Shown here: positions 34,605 to 47,000 of the stretch, piece after piece
How the letters are laid out: each line of letters begins with the position of its first letter
How positions within the stretch are numbered: the stretch's first letter is position 1
Source: Muscardinus avellanarius
Lineage: Eukaryota > Chordata > Mammalia > Rodentia > Gliridae
Reading direction: 5' to 3'
NCBI GenBank assembly: GCA_963383645.1
Contig: OY726567.1
Coordinates: 66,864,552-66,928,551, forward strand
Length of the DNA: 64,000 nucleotides
The notes under the pieces: model-generated
Seen by the model: only the letters and a program-made list of their open reading frames with translations
Database searches by the model: none
What the model was told of the DNA's origin: nothing
Program-made: the position numbers and the translations under genes

Positions 34605-35345
34605 AGTGAAAGTATTCCTTTACCAATATCTCCCCATTCCCTAGCCACAGCCCCAGGTACTCACAGTCTACTCTCTGCTTCTAGGAGATCAACACCCAGA
34701 AACACCCACACTCATTAAATCAGAAACCCCGGAGGCTAGATAGGAGAGTCAGTGCTTGTTTCAATTCCCCCAGGTTCCTCAAATCAGGAAACAATGCCTT
34801 TTGGCTCATTGAACTTTCTCAAGAACAAGGAAGCAGCATCCGACCATTTAGGATGGTCAAACACTTAGGTCATGGGGAGGGCCATGTTCACTCCCAAGTC
34901 AGCCATTCTGGAAAGCCTGGGGGTGCTTTTTGCAGTCAGAGACCCTGGGAATCCTTAAATCAAGATCTCACTCTGAAAAGAAAATAAGTAAGCAAACAAA
35001 ACCCCGCCCGTACCATAGGACACTACAACCACAGGCTGGACCAGCAGCCAAAGTGTTTCGAAGCCACTATTATTCTCTGGGGTTGTCCACCAGAAGCTTC
35101 TGAGCCAATGGGAGGGGAGGAACCGGTTGACCAATCAAATGTTCTCATGGGCTTCTCCTTCCCCCTCCAGCCGCCATCCATTAAGGACCAGTGGGAATCT
35201 CTGGAGCGGTGAGTCAGCACGTCCTGCAATGCCCAACACTCCTCTGTGTTTATTCCCTTCCTTCTGTTGAGTCTTCATGTTCTCATGGTTCGCCTTGCCT
35301 CTTCTCTTGACCAGCCAGAAAGAATTTGTTGTGTCCATACTCCAA
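34605..35345. other. Repeat-free DNA upstream of NLRP4
   Basis: The longest unique stretch between 30 and 36 kb. It holds the promoter-like island at 35100-35208; otherwise no feature recognised. Confidence 0.5.
35100..35208 (+). promoter_or_regulatory. NLRP4: Possible NLRP4 promoter and noncoding first exon
   Basis: A repeat-poor island about 1.4 kb upstream of the coding start. It contains CCAAT boxes at 35104-35111 and 35131-35135, an E-box CAAATG at 35136-35141, and a strong donor GTGAGT at 35209 after GGAATCTCTGGAGCG. Candidate acceptors for the ATG exon are CCTCACCCCAG ending at 36501 and CTGTCCACAG ending at 36584. The layout resembles the better supported NLRP8 promoter but rests on motifs only. 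Confidence 0.4.
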
Positions 35346-36443
35346 GGCCCAGTACTTGGGAGGCTGAGAAAGGAAGATGGCAGGTTTGAGGCCGGCCTCA
35401 GAAACTTAGCAAGGCTCTCGGCAACTTAGCAAGATGCCGTTTTAAAACAAAAACTGGGGATGTAGCTTGAAGATTAAATGCCTCTCGGTTCAATCCCCTA
35501 AATGAATAAGCAAAAAGTAAGTAAATTCAGACATGGTGATGAATGCCTGTAATCCCAGTACTTGGGAGGCTGACACTGGAGAATCACAAGTTTAAGGGCA
35601 GCCTCAACAAATGAATGAGACCCTGTTTTAAAATAAATAGATAAAGTTAATGAGGAGATAGAACTACCAGTGATATTGAGTTCAGCCTGAGACCTGGTGG
35701 GGGCCTCGTCTCAGAAACGGGAGGAGAGAAAACAATACCTGTCAGGAATTACCAGGGCGGGGACTCTGGGGCTTAGAGGGTGGGTGACCTTGCATCATCT
35801 TGACAACTAGAAAAGACCACCTAGTCGTTAGCATCTCAAAGAAGGTCTCAGCACAAAGCACCAAAAGTATTCTGGTCCAAATTCTTTTTTTTTTTTTTTT
35901 TTGCAGGTCTGGGGATGGAACCTAGGGGCATTCGACCTCCGGGCTACATCCCCTGCCCTATTTTTTATTCTTTATTTTGAAACAGGGTCTCACTAAGTTG
36001 CAGAGGGCCTCACTAAGTAGCTGAGGCTGTCCACGAACCGTGATCCTCTGGTCTCAGCCTCCCAAATGCTGGGATTACAAGCGTGCGCCACCATGCCCGG
36101 CATCCAAATTCTTTTTTATTTTTTCAAAGTCTTTTACCTTTTTCCAGTCTGAGGATTGAACCCAGGAGTATTCTACCTCCAAGCTACTCCAAACTACAAT
36201 CTCAGCTCTCCACCCCCGCCCCGCCCCCAGGAAATGGGGATTGAGCCCAGGGGCATTCTACCTCTGAGATACACCCGCAGCCCTTTTTATTTTTAATTAT
36301 TCTTTATTTTGAAACAGGGTCTTATAAGTTGTGGGGGGCCTCACCAAGTACCTGAGGCTGGCTGCGAACGTGCAATCCTCCTATCTCAGCCCCTTCCCCA
36401 GGTCCTAAGATTACAGGTGTGCGCCATGCTAGGCACCATTGTT
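35346..36443. mobile_element. SINE cluster upstream of the NLRP4 pyrin exon
   Basis: 35346-35510 plus (5' truncated); 35527-35695 plus; 35883-36101 minus, flanked by TCCAAATTCTTTTT on both sides; 36140-36443 minus, two merged old copies. Confidence 0.87.
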
Positions 36444-36646
36444 TCCTCATCCGTTTCAAGGAGAGGGGTCTTGTCTGAAGAGCTTCCTTTCCTCACCCCA
36501 GGTCGAGCTAGCCATCGTGCAAGACCTTAATGACCTTGCTCCATCCACTTTGAATAACTCGATGCCACCCTGAACTGTCCACAGGTTCCGTTGATTTCTT
36601 GTTCCGGTTGCCTTTCTGAAGATTTGTGCTCTCTGCCCTGGATGGG

Positions 36647-36926
36647 ATGGCGTCCTCTTTCTTTTCTGACTTTGGCCTTATGTGGTACCTGGAGGAGCTC
36701 AAAAAGAAGGAGTTCATGAAATTCAAGGAGCTCCTCAAGCAAGAGATTGGGCACCTGGGACTGAAGCCAATTCCGTGGGCCGAAGTGAAGAAAGCATCCC
36801 GAGAAGAGCTCGCCAACTTGTTGATCGTGCACTATGAGGAGCAAGGCGCCTGGGACATGGCCTTCAGGATCTTCAGTAAGATCAACAGAAAGGACCTCTG
36901 TGACAAGGCCCAGAGAGAGAGTACCG
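36647..36926 (+). CDS. NLRP4: NLRP4 coding exon 1 (pyrin domain)
   Basis: Encodes the six-helix pyrin fold, including the conserved stretch [18 protein letters not shown]. It ends after one base of a codon at donor GTGAGT (36927). Joining to 39635 rebuilds the Thr-Gly junction seen in human NLRP4. A GTG 21 bases upstream is in frame but not a plausible mammalian start. Confidence 0.93.
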
Positions 36927-38239
36927 GTGAGTTCACCCATGGATGTGGATGGGAACAAAGCCACTGCTTTTTTCTTTCTTTCAATTTTTTTGGTTTGTTT
37001 TTGTTTGTTTGTTTGGTGGTACTGGGGGTGGAACCCAGAGGCTTTCTACCTCAGGGTTATACTCCCAGACCTAATTTATATTTTATTTGGAAACAGGGTC
37101 TCACTAAGTTGCTGAGAGCCTCACTAAGTAGCTGAGGCTGGCTTCGAACCTGTGCGATCCTCCTGTCTCAGCCTCCCAAGCGCGGGGATTACAAGCGTGC
37201 GCCACCACGCCCGGCTCTTTCTTTCAATTTTGGAACTGGCGATGGAACCCAGAGGCATTCTACCTCTAAGCTACACTCCCAGCTCTATTTCATTTTTTAT
37301 TTTGAAACAGCGTCTCATTAAGTTGTGGAGGGCCTCACTAAATGGCTGAGGCTGGCCGCGAACCTGAGATCCTCCTCCTGTCTCCGCCTCCCAAGTACTG
37401 GGATTATAGGCATGCGCCACTGTGCCTGGCTAACAAAACTCCTTGTAATGAGCACCATGTCGTGATTTTGGTAAATGGTCTCCACGCCCACCTACAACAG
37501 GGCCAGAATGAGCTGTGGGAAAATATTATCCTGTAGGAAGGAACCAGCTTCACATAGCACATGGTAGTTACATGTGCTACAATATAGGTGGATATTATGT
37601 CCTTAATGAGATCATACCTCTATCTAGGTCCCAAATAATTTTACCCCAGGCTGAGAACTTGCATCCAAGAAGCTGTAGCAGATGTACTATGTGGCTATGG
37701 ATCAGCATACACCGCAAGTAACTCCGGCTGTAGCTTTTAGGATGAACCGAGGTTAATGGGTATAATCATGTATATATTGGGAAAAGCCATACCACACCAG
37801 TGCTAGACAAGATTTCTAAATCACTGTCCTGTATGCATGTGTTTTATTCTATTTTATTTGGTACTGGGGAGTGAACTGAAGGCCATTCTGCCTCTAAGCT
37901 ACATCTCCAGCCCTTTTTATTTTTATTTTTTTAAACAGGGTCTTGTCGAGTTGCAGAGGCTAGCTTTAAACAGTGATCCTTCTGTCTCAGCCTCCCAAGT
38001 ACTGGGATTACAGGAATGTACCACTGTGCTCAGCCACGAATGTATGTTTTTTAATATTTAGCAAGCAGAAGTTTATGACATTCGGGCGTGGTAACGCACA
38101 CCTATAATTTCAGCCTCGGCAATGTAGCTAGACTCTCGGCAACCTAGTAAGGCCCTATTTCAGAAAAGATAAAAAATAAAAGGAGATCAGGGGTGTATGG
38201 CTTAGAGGTAGAATGCCTCTGAGTAGTTCAATTCCCAGC

Positions 38240-38281
<42 letters not shown>

Positions 38282-39304
38282 ATGACAGAGAAGGTATGAT
38301 CTATAAGCAATATTATTTTAAGGTTTGCATTTATATTTATCCTGGTATAAGGTGTCACTGTTGCTCATACTTTGGACATTGATGGCAGGAGACAGCTCTT
38401 TTAAAATATTGTTAGAATTTTTCTTTGTCTCACTGCAAAGAAAGTCATGTCATCCTACTTGGGATTCCCTGACAGTCTCGCATCTGTGGCTCTGCAACAT
38501 TCTTCAGTTCTCGATTTCAGCCCTTATCTGCTTAAATGTTGTTTCTGCCCCGTTCCTTTTTCTGGAACTCACACTGTACCTACAAATTTTTAGACTGTTT
38601 CTTATGTGTTGCTTAAATTCAGTTAATATATTTTATTTTAGTTTTTATTTTTTGGTGGTACTGGGGTTCCTGGATGCCCTTCTATCTCCGGGCTACACTC
38701 CCACACCTATTTTTACATTTTTATTTGGAAACAGGGTCTCTTAAGCCAGCGCGGCTGGCTTCGAACCTGTGCAATCCTCCTGTCTCCGCCTCCCAAGCGC
38801 AGGGATTACAAGCGTGTGCCACCATGCCCGGATTATATTTTATTTATTTATGCAGTTTGCCTTTGTTTTTCATAGTTCTCCATTCCGTTTTGAAGGTCCA
38901 CCCTATCTTCCATTTTATAGAACATCTAAAGTTGTTTAGGACCACAGGTCTGCAAGTTCCAGTGCAAACTGCAGAGCTTAACCACAGCAAGGGCTTAGCT
39001 GAATGGATTCTGGAAAGCATAGAGCTTTTGTTGTTGCTCCTGTTGTTTGGCTTTTGTGTGGTTGGATATTTTTAGTATTCCGCCCAGGAAGAACACCAGA
39101 ATAAGTTGAAAGAGCTGAGTGTGGTGGTACATGCCTGTAATCCCAGTACTTGGGAGGCTGAGATTGTAGAGTCACATGTTTGAGGCCAGCCTCAGCAACT
39201 TAACAAGACCCTCAGCAACATAGCAAGACCCTGGTTCAAAATAAAAAGGGCTAGGGATATAGTTCAGGGGTAGAATAGCCCTGGGTCCAATCCCCAATCC
39301 CTAG

Positions 39305-39368
<64 letters not shown>

Positions 39369-42300
39369 TATTCATACCCAAGGGCTCCAGGCGTCCAAAC
39401 TAGCAAAGCCAAGGCCTGCTGACAGGCCTGTGTTCGCTGGCTGCAGAGGGCGTATGGACTAACACACATTTACGTGTGTTATATATATATAACACATATA
39501 TATATAGCATATATTTCGTGTGTGTGTGTAAAGATGTGTTCCAAGAGGAATGATGTCAGGGGCAAGGTATATATGTATGAGTGTTTAACTTTTGACACTT
39601 TATGACTTTTTTTCTCTTGTTCTTACTGACTCAGGACACACAAAGATGTACCAAGCTCACATCAAGAAAAAAATCATTGATATTTGGTCCAAAGAATCCA
39701 TCACTATGGCTCAAGGCTGCACTGACCTGAGAGTCACCCAGAAAGAACATGAATTTTTGGAAACTCTTTTTCCTCTGAAGAAAACCAGTGCTCGGGGGTG
39801 CACTGTATTCCTTAAGGGAATATCAGGAATCGGGAAGACCATACTCCTGATGAAGTTAATGTTGGCCTGGTCGACTGGCAAACTCTATCAGGACAGGTTC
39901 TCATACATTTTCTACTTCTCCTGCCAAGAGGTGAAGAAGCTGATCGCTATGAGCTTGGCTGACCTGATCTCCATGGACTGGCCCAACTCCTCCGTCCCGT
40001 TAACCGCGATCCTATCCCAGCCTGAGAAGCTCTTATTCATGATTGACGGCTTTGAGGAAATGAAAAGTGACTTGAATGAACCTGAGTCGGAGCTGTGTAG
40101 TGACTGGACGGAGAAACAGCCAGTGAAGTTGGTCCTGAGCAGTTTGATGAGGAAGAAAATGCTCCCAGAGTCCTCTCTGTTCATCACAATAGTGCCTGGG
40201 TACCCACAGGGGCTGGAGGAGAGACTGGAGCACCCAGATATCCATATACTCACGGGCTTCAACGAGAACGACAGGAAGACGTATTTCTGCTCTTTATTTT
40301 CTGACAGGAACAGAGCCCTGCATGCCTTCAGCTGTGTAAGACAAAACCCACAGATCTTTTCCATGTCTGAGACCCCCCTGCTCTGCTGGATCATATGCAC
40401 CTGCCTGAAACAGGAGATGGAAAGGGGGCGGGATCCGGCGCTAGCCTGCCGACGCCCCACCGCTCTCTTTTCCTCTTTCATCTTCAACCTGTTCACACCC
40501 AAGGGCTCCAGGCGTCCAAACCAGCGAAGCCGGAGCCAGTTGACAGGCCTGTGTTCGCTGGCTGCAGAGGGTGTATGGACCAACACGCTCACGTTTACAG
40601 AAGAAGACCTCAGGAGAAACGGGATCCTGGACTCTGACATCCCTACCCTGCTGGGCATCAAGATTCTTCGGAGATGCAAGGAGTATGAGAAGTCCTACGT
40701 GTTCATCCACCTCTGTGTCCAGGAGGTCTGTGCCGCCATGTTCTATCTGATCAAGAGCCACAGTGACCACCCCAGCCCCGCTGTGCAATCTCCGGAGATG
40801 CTCCTAGCTACCTTTTTAAAGAAAGCGGAGACACAATGGGTGTTTTTGGGATGTTTCATGTCTGGCCTTTTACATGAGAAGGAACGACAAAAACTGGATG
40901 GATTTTTTGGCATCGAGTTGTCCCAGAAGATACAACAGCATTTCTATCAGTACCTGCAAGACTTATGTAAGAATGAAGATCTTCGGGAGCAGATGGACTT
41001 TATGGCTCTGTTTCACTGTCTGTTCGAGATGCAGGAGGAAGCCTTCGTGAGCCAGGCAATGGACTTCTTCCAAGAGATTCACTTTTCCATCGCCCAAAAC
41101 TCACATTTGGAGGTCTCCGCCTATTGCCTGAAACATTGTTCGACCTTGAAGAAACTTGGGCTAACAGTACAAAATGTCTTCAAGGAAGAGAAAGAGCACA
41201 GCTCTGTGTGAGTCCATCCAAGACTTCTATCCCTTTTTTAGAGAATTACAGGTTTGAGGCCAACTTAGCAAGACCCTATCTATTTCAAAATTAAAAAAAA
41301 AAGAATTGCTAAGGGTTTAGCTCGGAGGTAAAATGTTCCTGGTTTCAATTATCAGTGCCAAAAAAGTTACATATTATATTGTTTATTACTATTTATTTGT
41401 TAACTATTATCTTAATCATGCATATTTATGGGGTACAATGTATTGATTTGGTACATGGGAACAATATACAATCTAGGTTGACTCTTTTTTTTGGTGGTCC
41501 TGGGGATAGAACCCTTCTACCTCCGAGCCACACTCCCAGACCTATTTTTTCTATTTTATTTGGAAACAGGGTCTCTTAAGCCAGAGAGGCTGGCTTCGAA
41601 CCTGCACGATCCTCCTGTCCCTGCCTCTCAAGTGCGGGGATTACAAGCGTGCGCCACCACGCCCAGCTTGACTCTTTTTTTGTACAGGGGATTAAATTTA
41701 GGGGCATTCTACCTCCAAGCTAAACCCCTAGTTCTATTTTATTTTTTATTTTGAAACAAGGTCTCACTGGGCATGGTGGTGCACATATGTAATCCCAGTA
41801 TGTGGGAGGCTGAGATGGAGGGTTGCAGGTTCACAGCCAGCCTCAGCAACTTAGTGAGGCCCTGCTTCAAAATAAAAACTAAAATAGGGCCAGGGGGTTA
41901 GCTCAAAGGTAGAATGCCTCTCGGCTCAACCCCCAGCACAGGAAGGAAGGAAGGAAGGAAGGAAGGAAGGAAGGAAGAAAGAAGTTTCACTAAATTGCTG
42001 AGGTTGGCCTCCAGTTTAAAATCCTCCTGTCTCTTCCTCCCAAGTACTGGGATTACAGGCATATACAACCATGCCCAGGTACAAATTACCATTTAAAACT
42101 TGTTCTAAAAGTCTTACAAATTTTTTTCTATTTATTTATTTATTTATTTACTTACTTATTTATTTATTTATCTTGGTGGTACTGGGGTTCCTATTTTTAT
42201 ACTTTTTAAAATTTGGAAACAGGGTCTCTTAAACCAGCGCTGCTGGCTCCAAACCTACGTGATCCTCCTGTCTCCACCTCCCAAGCAGGAGGATTACAAG

Positions 42301-44011
42301 CGTGTGCCACCATGCCCGGCAAGTCTTACAAATTTTTTTTTTAATTTTTTATTGGTGAATTGTATTCATACATCATAATGAGGTAAAAAAAAAACTTGTG
42401 TGGACATACATGTACACATCGCCCATTTAGCCCCTACCCAATTCCCACCCCATTCCCTCCCCATCCCTCCTTCCTATGCTTGGCTTAGTGGTTGACTTTG
42501 ATATGTTTAAATGTATTGTGTGCTTTAAAGAATTTCCTTATTCCCACCTCCCATCCCCTCATTTAGGTTGTGTTGTTTGCTCCTCTATAGGATTTCCTTT
42601 TTCATCTAGAGTTCCTCCCATGACCCATTTCTCCTTAGCTTTCACATATTAGGGAAAGCATCCACTTTCTTATTTTTTGTGACTAACTAATCTTGCTTAG
42701 CATAATGCCCTCCAGTCCCATCCATTTCCCTGAAAATGATGTAATTGTGTTTTTTTTAATGGCTGAGTAAAATTCCATTGTGTAAATATCCCACAGTTTT
42801 GTAGCCCATTCATCTGTTGATGGACATCTTGGCTGGTTCCATAGTTTGGCAATGGTGAATTGTGTAGCTATGAACATAGATACACATGCATTAGTTTGGT
42901 AGTTTGGTTTATTTTCTTTTGGGTAGATACCCAGAAGTGGTATTGCTGGATCAAATGGTAGATTTGTTTCTATTCTTCTGAGGATTCTCCACAAGGTCTT
43001 ACAAATTTCATGCTCATGAAAATTTTGTGAGATCGATTCTATTATTATCATGAGTAATAATTGTATTATAGTAAAAATGGGGAAACTGGGCAGAGAAGTG
43101 AAATAAGTTGCCCAAGATTATATAGTTAGGAAGTACAATGAACAAGTCTGAGCCCAAGAAGTATTACCTGAGGTTTTAGCTTAGGAGTTCTGGTGTCCAG
43201 CCTCATCTTTTACTATAAACTGCCTGGACTGGATATAAGGCAGGGTTTCTAACCCCAACACCACTGATAATCTGGGCTGGCTGTGCCCTGGTTGTGAGGG
43301 ACTGTCCTATATGTAGTAGGATGCTCAGAAGCATCCCTGGCCCCTACTCACTAGATGTCAGATAGATCCCTCACTCTGATTGTACCAACTGAGAATGCCT
43401 GCAGACATGGCCAAATGTACCAATTGAAAATCACTAATAGAAGGTGAATTTACCTTTGCCTGGCATAGTGGAACACACCTGTAATTCCAATACTTGGGAG
43501 GCAGAGACAGGAGGACTACAAGTTCAAGACCACCCTCAGCAATTTAACAAGATTCTGTTTCAAAATTAAAATTGCAGCCAGGCATGGTAGCACACATCTG
43601 GAATCCCAGCATTGGGAGGCTGAGACAGGAGGATCGCGGATTCAAAAGCATCCTCAACAAGTAGGGCAACTCTCACCAACCTAGGGAGACCCTTTTTCAA
43701 AATAAAAATAAAAAATAGGGCTGGGGTATAGCTCAGAAGTAGAATGCCCTCAGGTTCAATCTCCAGCACCACAAAAAAAAAAAAAAAAAAAAAAAAAAAC
43801 CAGGCTGATTTTTGTGGTGGTGCATGCTTGTAATCCCAGCATTTGGGAGGCTGAGACAGGAGGATCGCTGTCTATGGTTTGCAGACAGCCTCAGCTACTT
43901 AGGGAGGCCCTTTGCAACTCAGTGAGACCTTGTTTCAAAATAAAGAATAAAAAATAGGGCTGAGGGTGTAGCTTAGAGGTAGAATTCCCCTAGGTTCCAT
44001 CCTCAGTACCA

Positions 44012-44048
<37 letters not shown>

Positions 44049-47000
44049 CAAAAGAACAAAAGTAAAGGGGGCTGGAGGTATAGCTTGGAGATAGATTGCC
44101 CCCGAGTTCAATCCCTAGTACTGAAAAAAAAAAAGGTAAACTTAGCTTGCTCCTCTTATTCTCTGGGCCTAAGGAGGGTCTGCGTCAGATGTTTTCTCTT
44201 CGGGAAGGTAATGTATTACGCTCATGCGCTGTCGGTGCCTTACCTTGACTTTCTGGCCATGGAAAGCATTTTCTTTCTCCTTCATCACAGGTCAAGTTAT
44301 AATCTCGTCTGTTGGCACCAGATCTGCTCTCTGCTCACGACACATGAGCAACTGCAGGAGCTCCAAATAAATGACAGCGACCTCAGTGTGACCGCCGTGG
44401 AGACCCTGTGTAATCAGCTGCGGCAGCCCAACTGTGTCCTCCAAACACTGGAGTAAGTAGGAGATCAGTCTCGGCTCGAGTGCAGAAATGGCAGCCGGGC
44501 CTCACTGCTGCATTTGATCTAGGCTGCTACCCACGCAAAGCCTTACCACCTGTGGAGGCGTCTCTCGCCTCGGCACCACTGACATGCGCCGTGGGTTGTC
44601 CCTTTGTCGTGTAGGATCCTGTGTCCTGGGGGATGCTGAGCAGCATCCCTGGGTTCTGCCTCTTAGAGGCCAGTCGCCTCGTCTAGTTGTAACAACCAAA
44701 ATTGTCTCCAAACACTGCCAATGTCTGGTTTGTTTACTTTTTTTGGGAGGTGAGGGTGGACTACTCAGGTATTTGGGTTGTGAAACTAGAGTGTGAGTTA
44801 CTCGTGGATTGTAAGAGAAACTCAGAGCTGAGCATGGTGGCGCACTCTTGTAATCCCAGTTATTGCGAGGCTACGATAGGAGGATTGCAGGTTCATGGCC
44901 GGCCTCAGCTACTTAGTGAGGCCCTCTGTAATTTCATGAGACCCTGTTTCAAAATAAAAAGTGAAATAGGGCTAGGGGAGTACCTCAGAGGCAGAATGCC
45001 TCTGGGTTCAATCTCCGGTACCACAAGAGAGAAGGAAAGAGAGAGAGAGAGAGGGAGAGAGGGAGAGAGAGAGAGGGAGAAAGAGGGAAAGAGAGGGAGA
45101 GAGAGGGGGGAGAGAGGGAGGGAGGGGGAGGGAGGGAGAGATTCAAAGACAGAGGCTGGGGGGTGACACTTATCCAAAATTTTCTTTGTTTTTGCAGGAT
45201 AAATAATGTTTGCCTTTTTTGTGAGAATTATACTTTCTTTGAGGTGTTCATGCATAACCCAAATTTGAAAGACTTGAACCTCACCCGCATGAAACTCTCC
45301 TACAATGACGTGAAGTTGCTCTGTGATGCTCTGAACCACCCGACGTGCAACATAGAGCAGCTGAAGTGCGTCTCCCGGCTCTGGTTTGATTGCGGAGTGG
45401 GCTGAGTGGTTTCTAATTTATGCACTATTGTCCTGTTTTCTAATTTCACATGCAAAGTTAACATCCCAGGAAACTGAGAAAAGAAGATGGGTGTTAGTTT
45501 CTAAATGTGGAAAACTCTTTGCCTCTATTTAGCTCTCAAAGATTCTGCTACACCATGTCACCCCCCTGATCCTTTTAAGTATAGAGTCAACAGAGTTGTA
45601 TTCATTAGTTTGCTTAAAAAAACACTAAAACAGGTATTCTTAATACCTAAAAAATAGAAACTCCCATTGATCGTAAGTTAAGTAAGGAATCTATGGTTAT
45701 ATTTGCATATTCCATGAGAATGATTTATAACCATAGGTAAAAATCTGGACAAATCTCAGATTCCCTATTGTTAGGGAAAATGAGTCTAACTCAAAAGTGT
45801 ATTATGTAGTGGTTTGTTTGTTTGTTTTGTTTTGTTTGTAGTATAAATTGAACCCAGGGCCATTCTACCTCTAGGCTATAGCCCCAGCCCGTTATATTTT
45901 TTATTTTGAAACAAGATCTCGATAAAATCTGAGAGCCTCCTATCTTAGCCTCCCAAGTACTGGGATTATAGTGGTTTATCGTATGCTTTTATTTACATAA
46001 AGTTTGAAGATGGGCAAGATTATGGTGTTATAGGTTAAGGTAGTGATGACCTTGGCTAGGATAAAGACAGGAAAGGAGGCTGGATGTTTTTTGACAAGGA
46101 CACTACTAGCAAAAGGGCATTGAATTCATGACAAAGTATTGGCCAGTGCTTACCATGTGTGCACTTTATGTATGTATTTATACTTCAAGCACTTTTTCAA
46201 CCAAATAGCATATTTACCATCTCTTTACCTTCTTTGGTATCCACACAGTCAAATACTTCTTCTTACAACTCTTTGGTTTCTCATCAATCAAGCACACTAA
46301 GACCCAAGACCATTTGCTAAGATATAATACACGGACCATAAAACTTGTGCTTTTAAAATATAGAATTTGCCGGGCGTGGTGGCACACGCTTGTAATCCCC
46401 GCGCTTGGGAGGCAGACAGGAGGATTGCGCAGGTTCGAAGCCAGCTGCGCGTGCTGGCTTAGGAGACCCTGTTTCCAAATAAAAATGTAAAAATAGGTCT
46501 GGGAGTGTAGCCCGGAGGTAGAAGGGCTTCCAGGAACCCCAGCACCACCCAAAAAATAAATAAATAAAAAATAAAAAATAAAAAAAACATAGAATTTAAG
46601 CTGAGCGTGGTGGCACATGCTTGTAATCCTAGCGCTTGGGAGGCTGAGACAGGAGGATCGCACAGGTTCAAAGCCAGCCTTAGCTAGTGAGGCTCTCAGC
46701 AACTTGGTGAGACCCTGTTTCCAAATAAAATATAAAATAGGTCTGAGAGTATAGCCTGGAGGTAGAAAAGCCCCTGGGTTCCACCCACAATACCACCAAA
46801 TATATATATGTGGTCTTAATATATATTCACAGCCAGGCATGGTGGTGCACACCTGTAATTTCAGTACTTGGGAAGCTGAAACAGGAGGAATGCAGGTTCA
46901 AGGGGCAGCTTCAGCAACTTAGCAAACCCTCAGCAATTTAGCGAGACCCTGTTTCAAAATAGAAAATAAACATTTGAGAGGCTGAGACTGGAGGATCGCA

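Noticed and set aside
44905..45339. 144-codon minus-strand frame opposite an NLRP4 exon
   Set aside because: Shadow of the (GA)n tract, a SINE and the sense-strand LRR exon.
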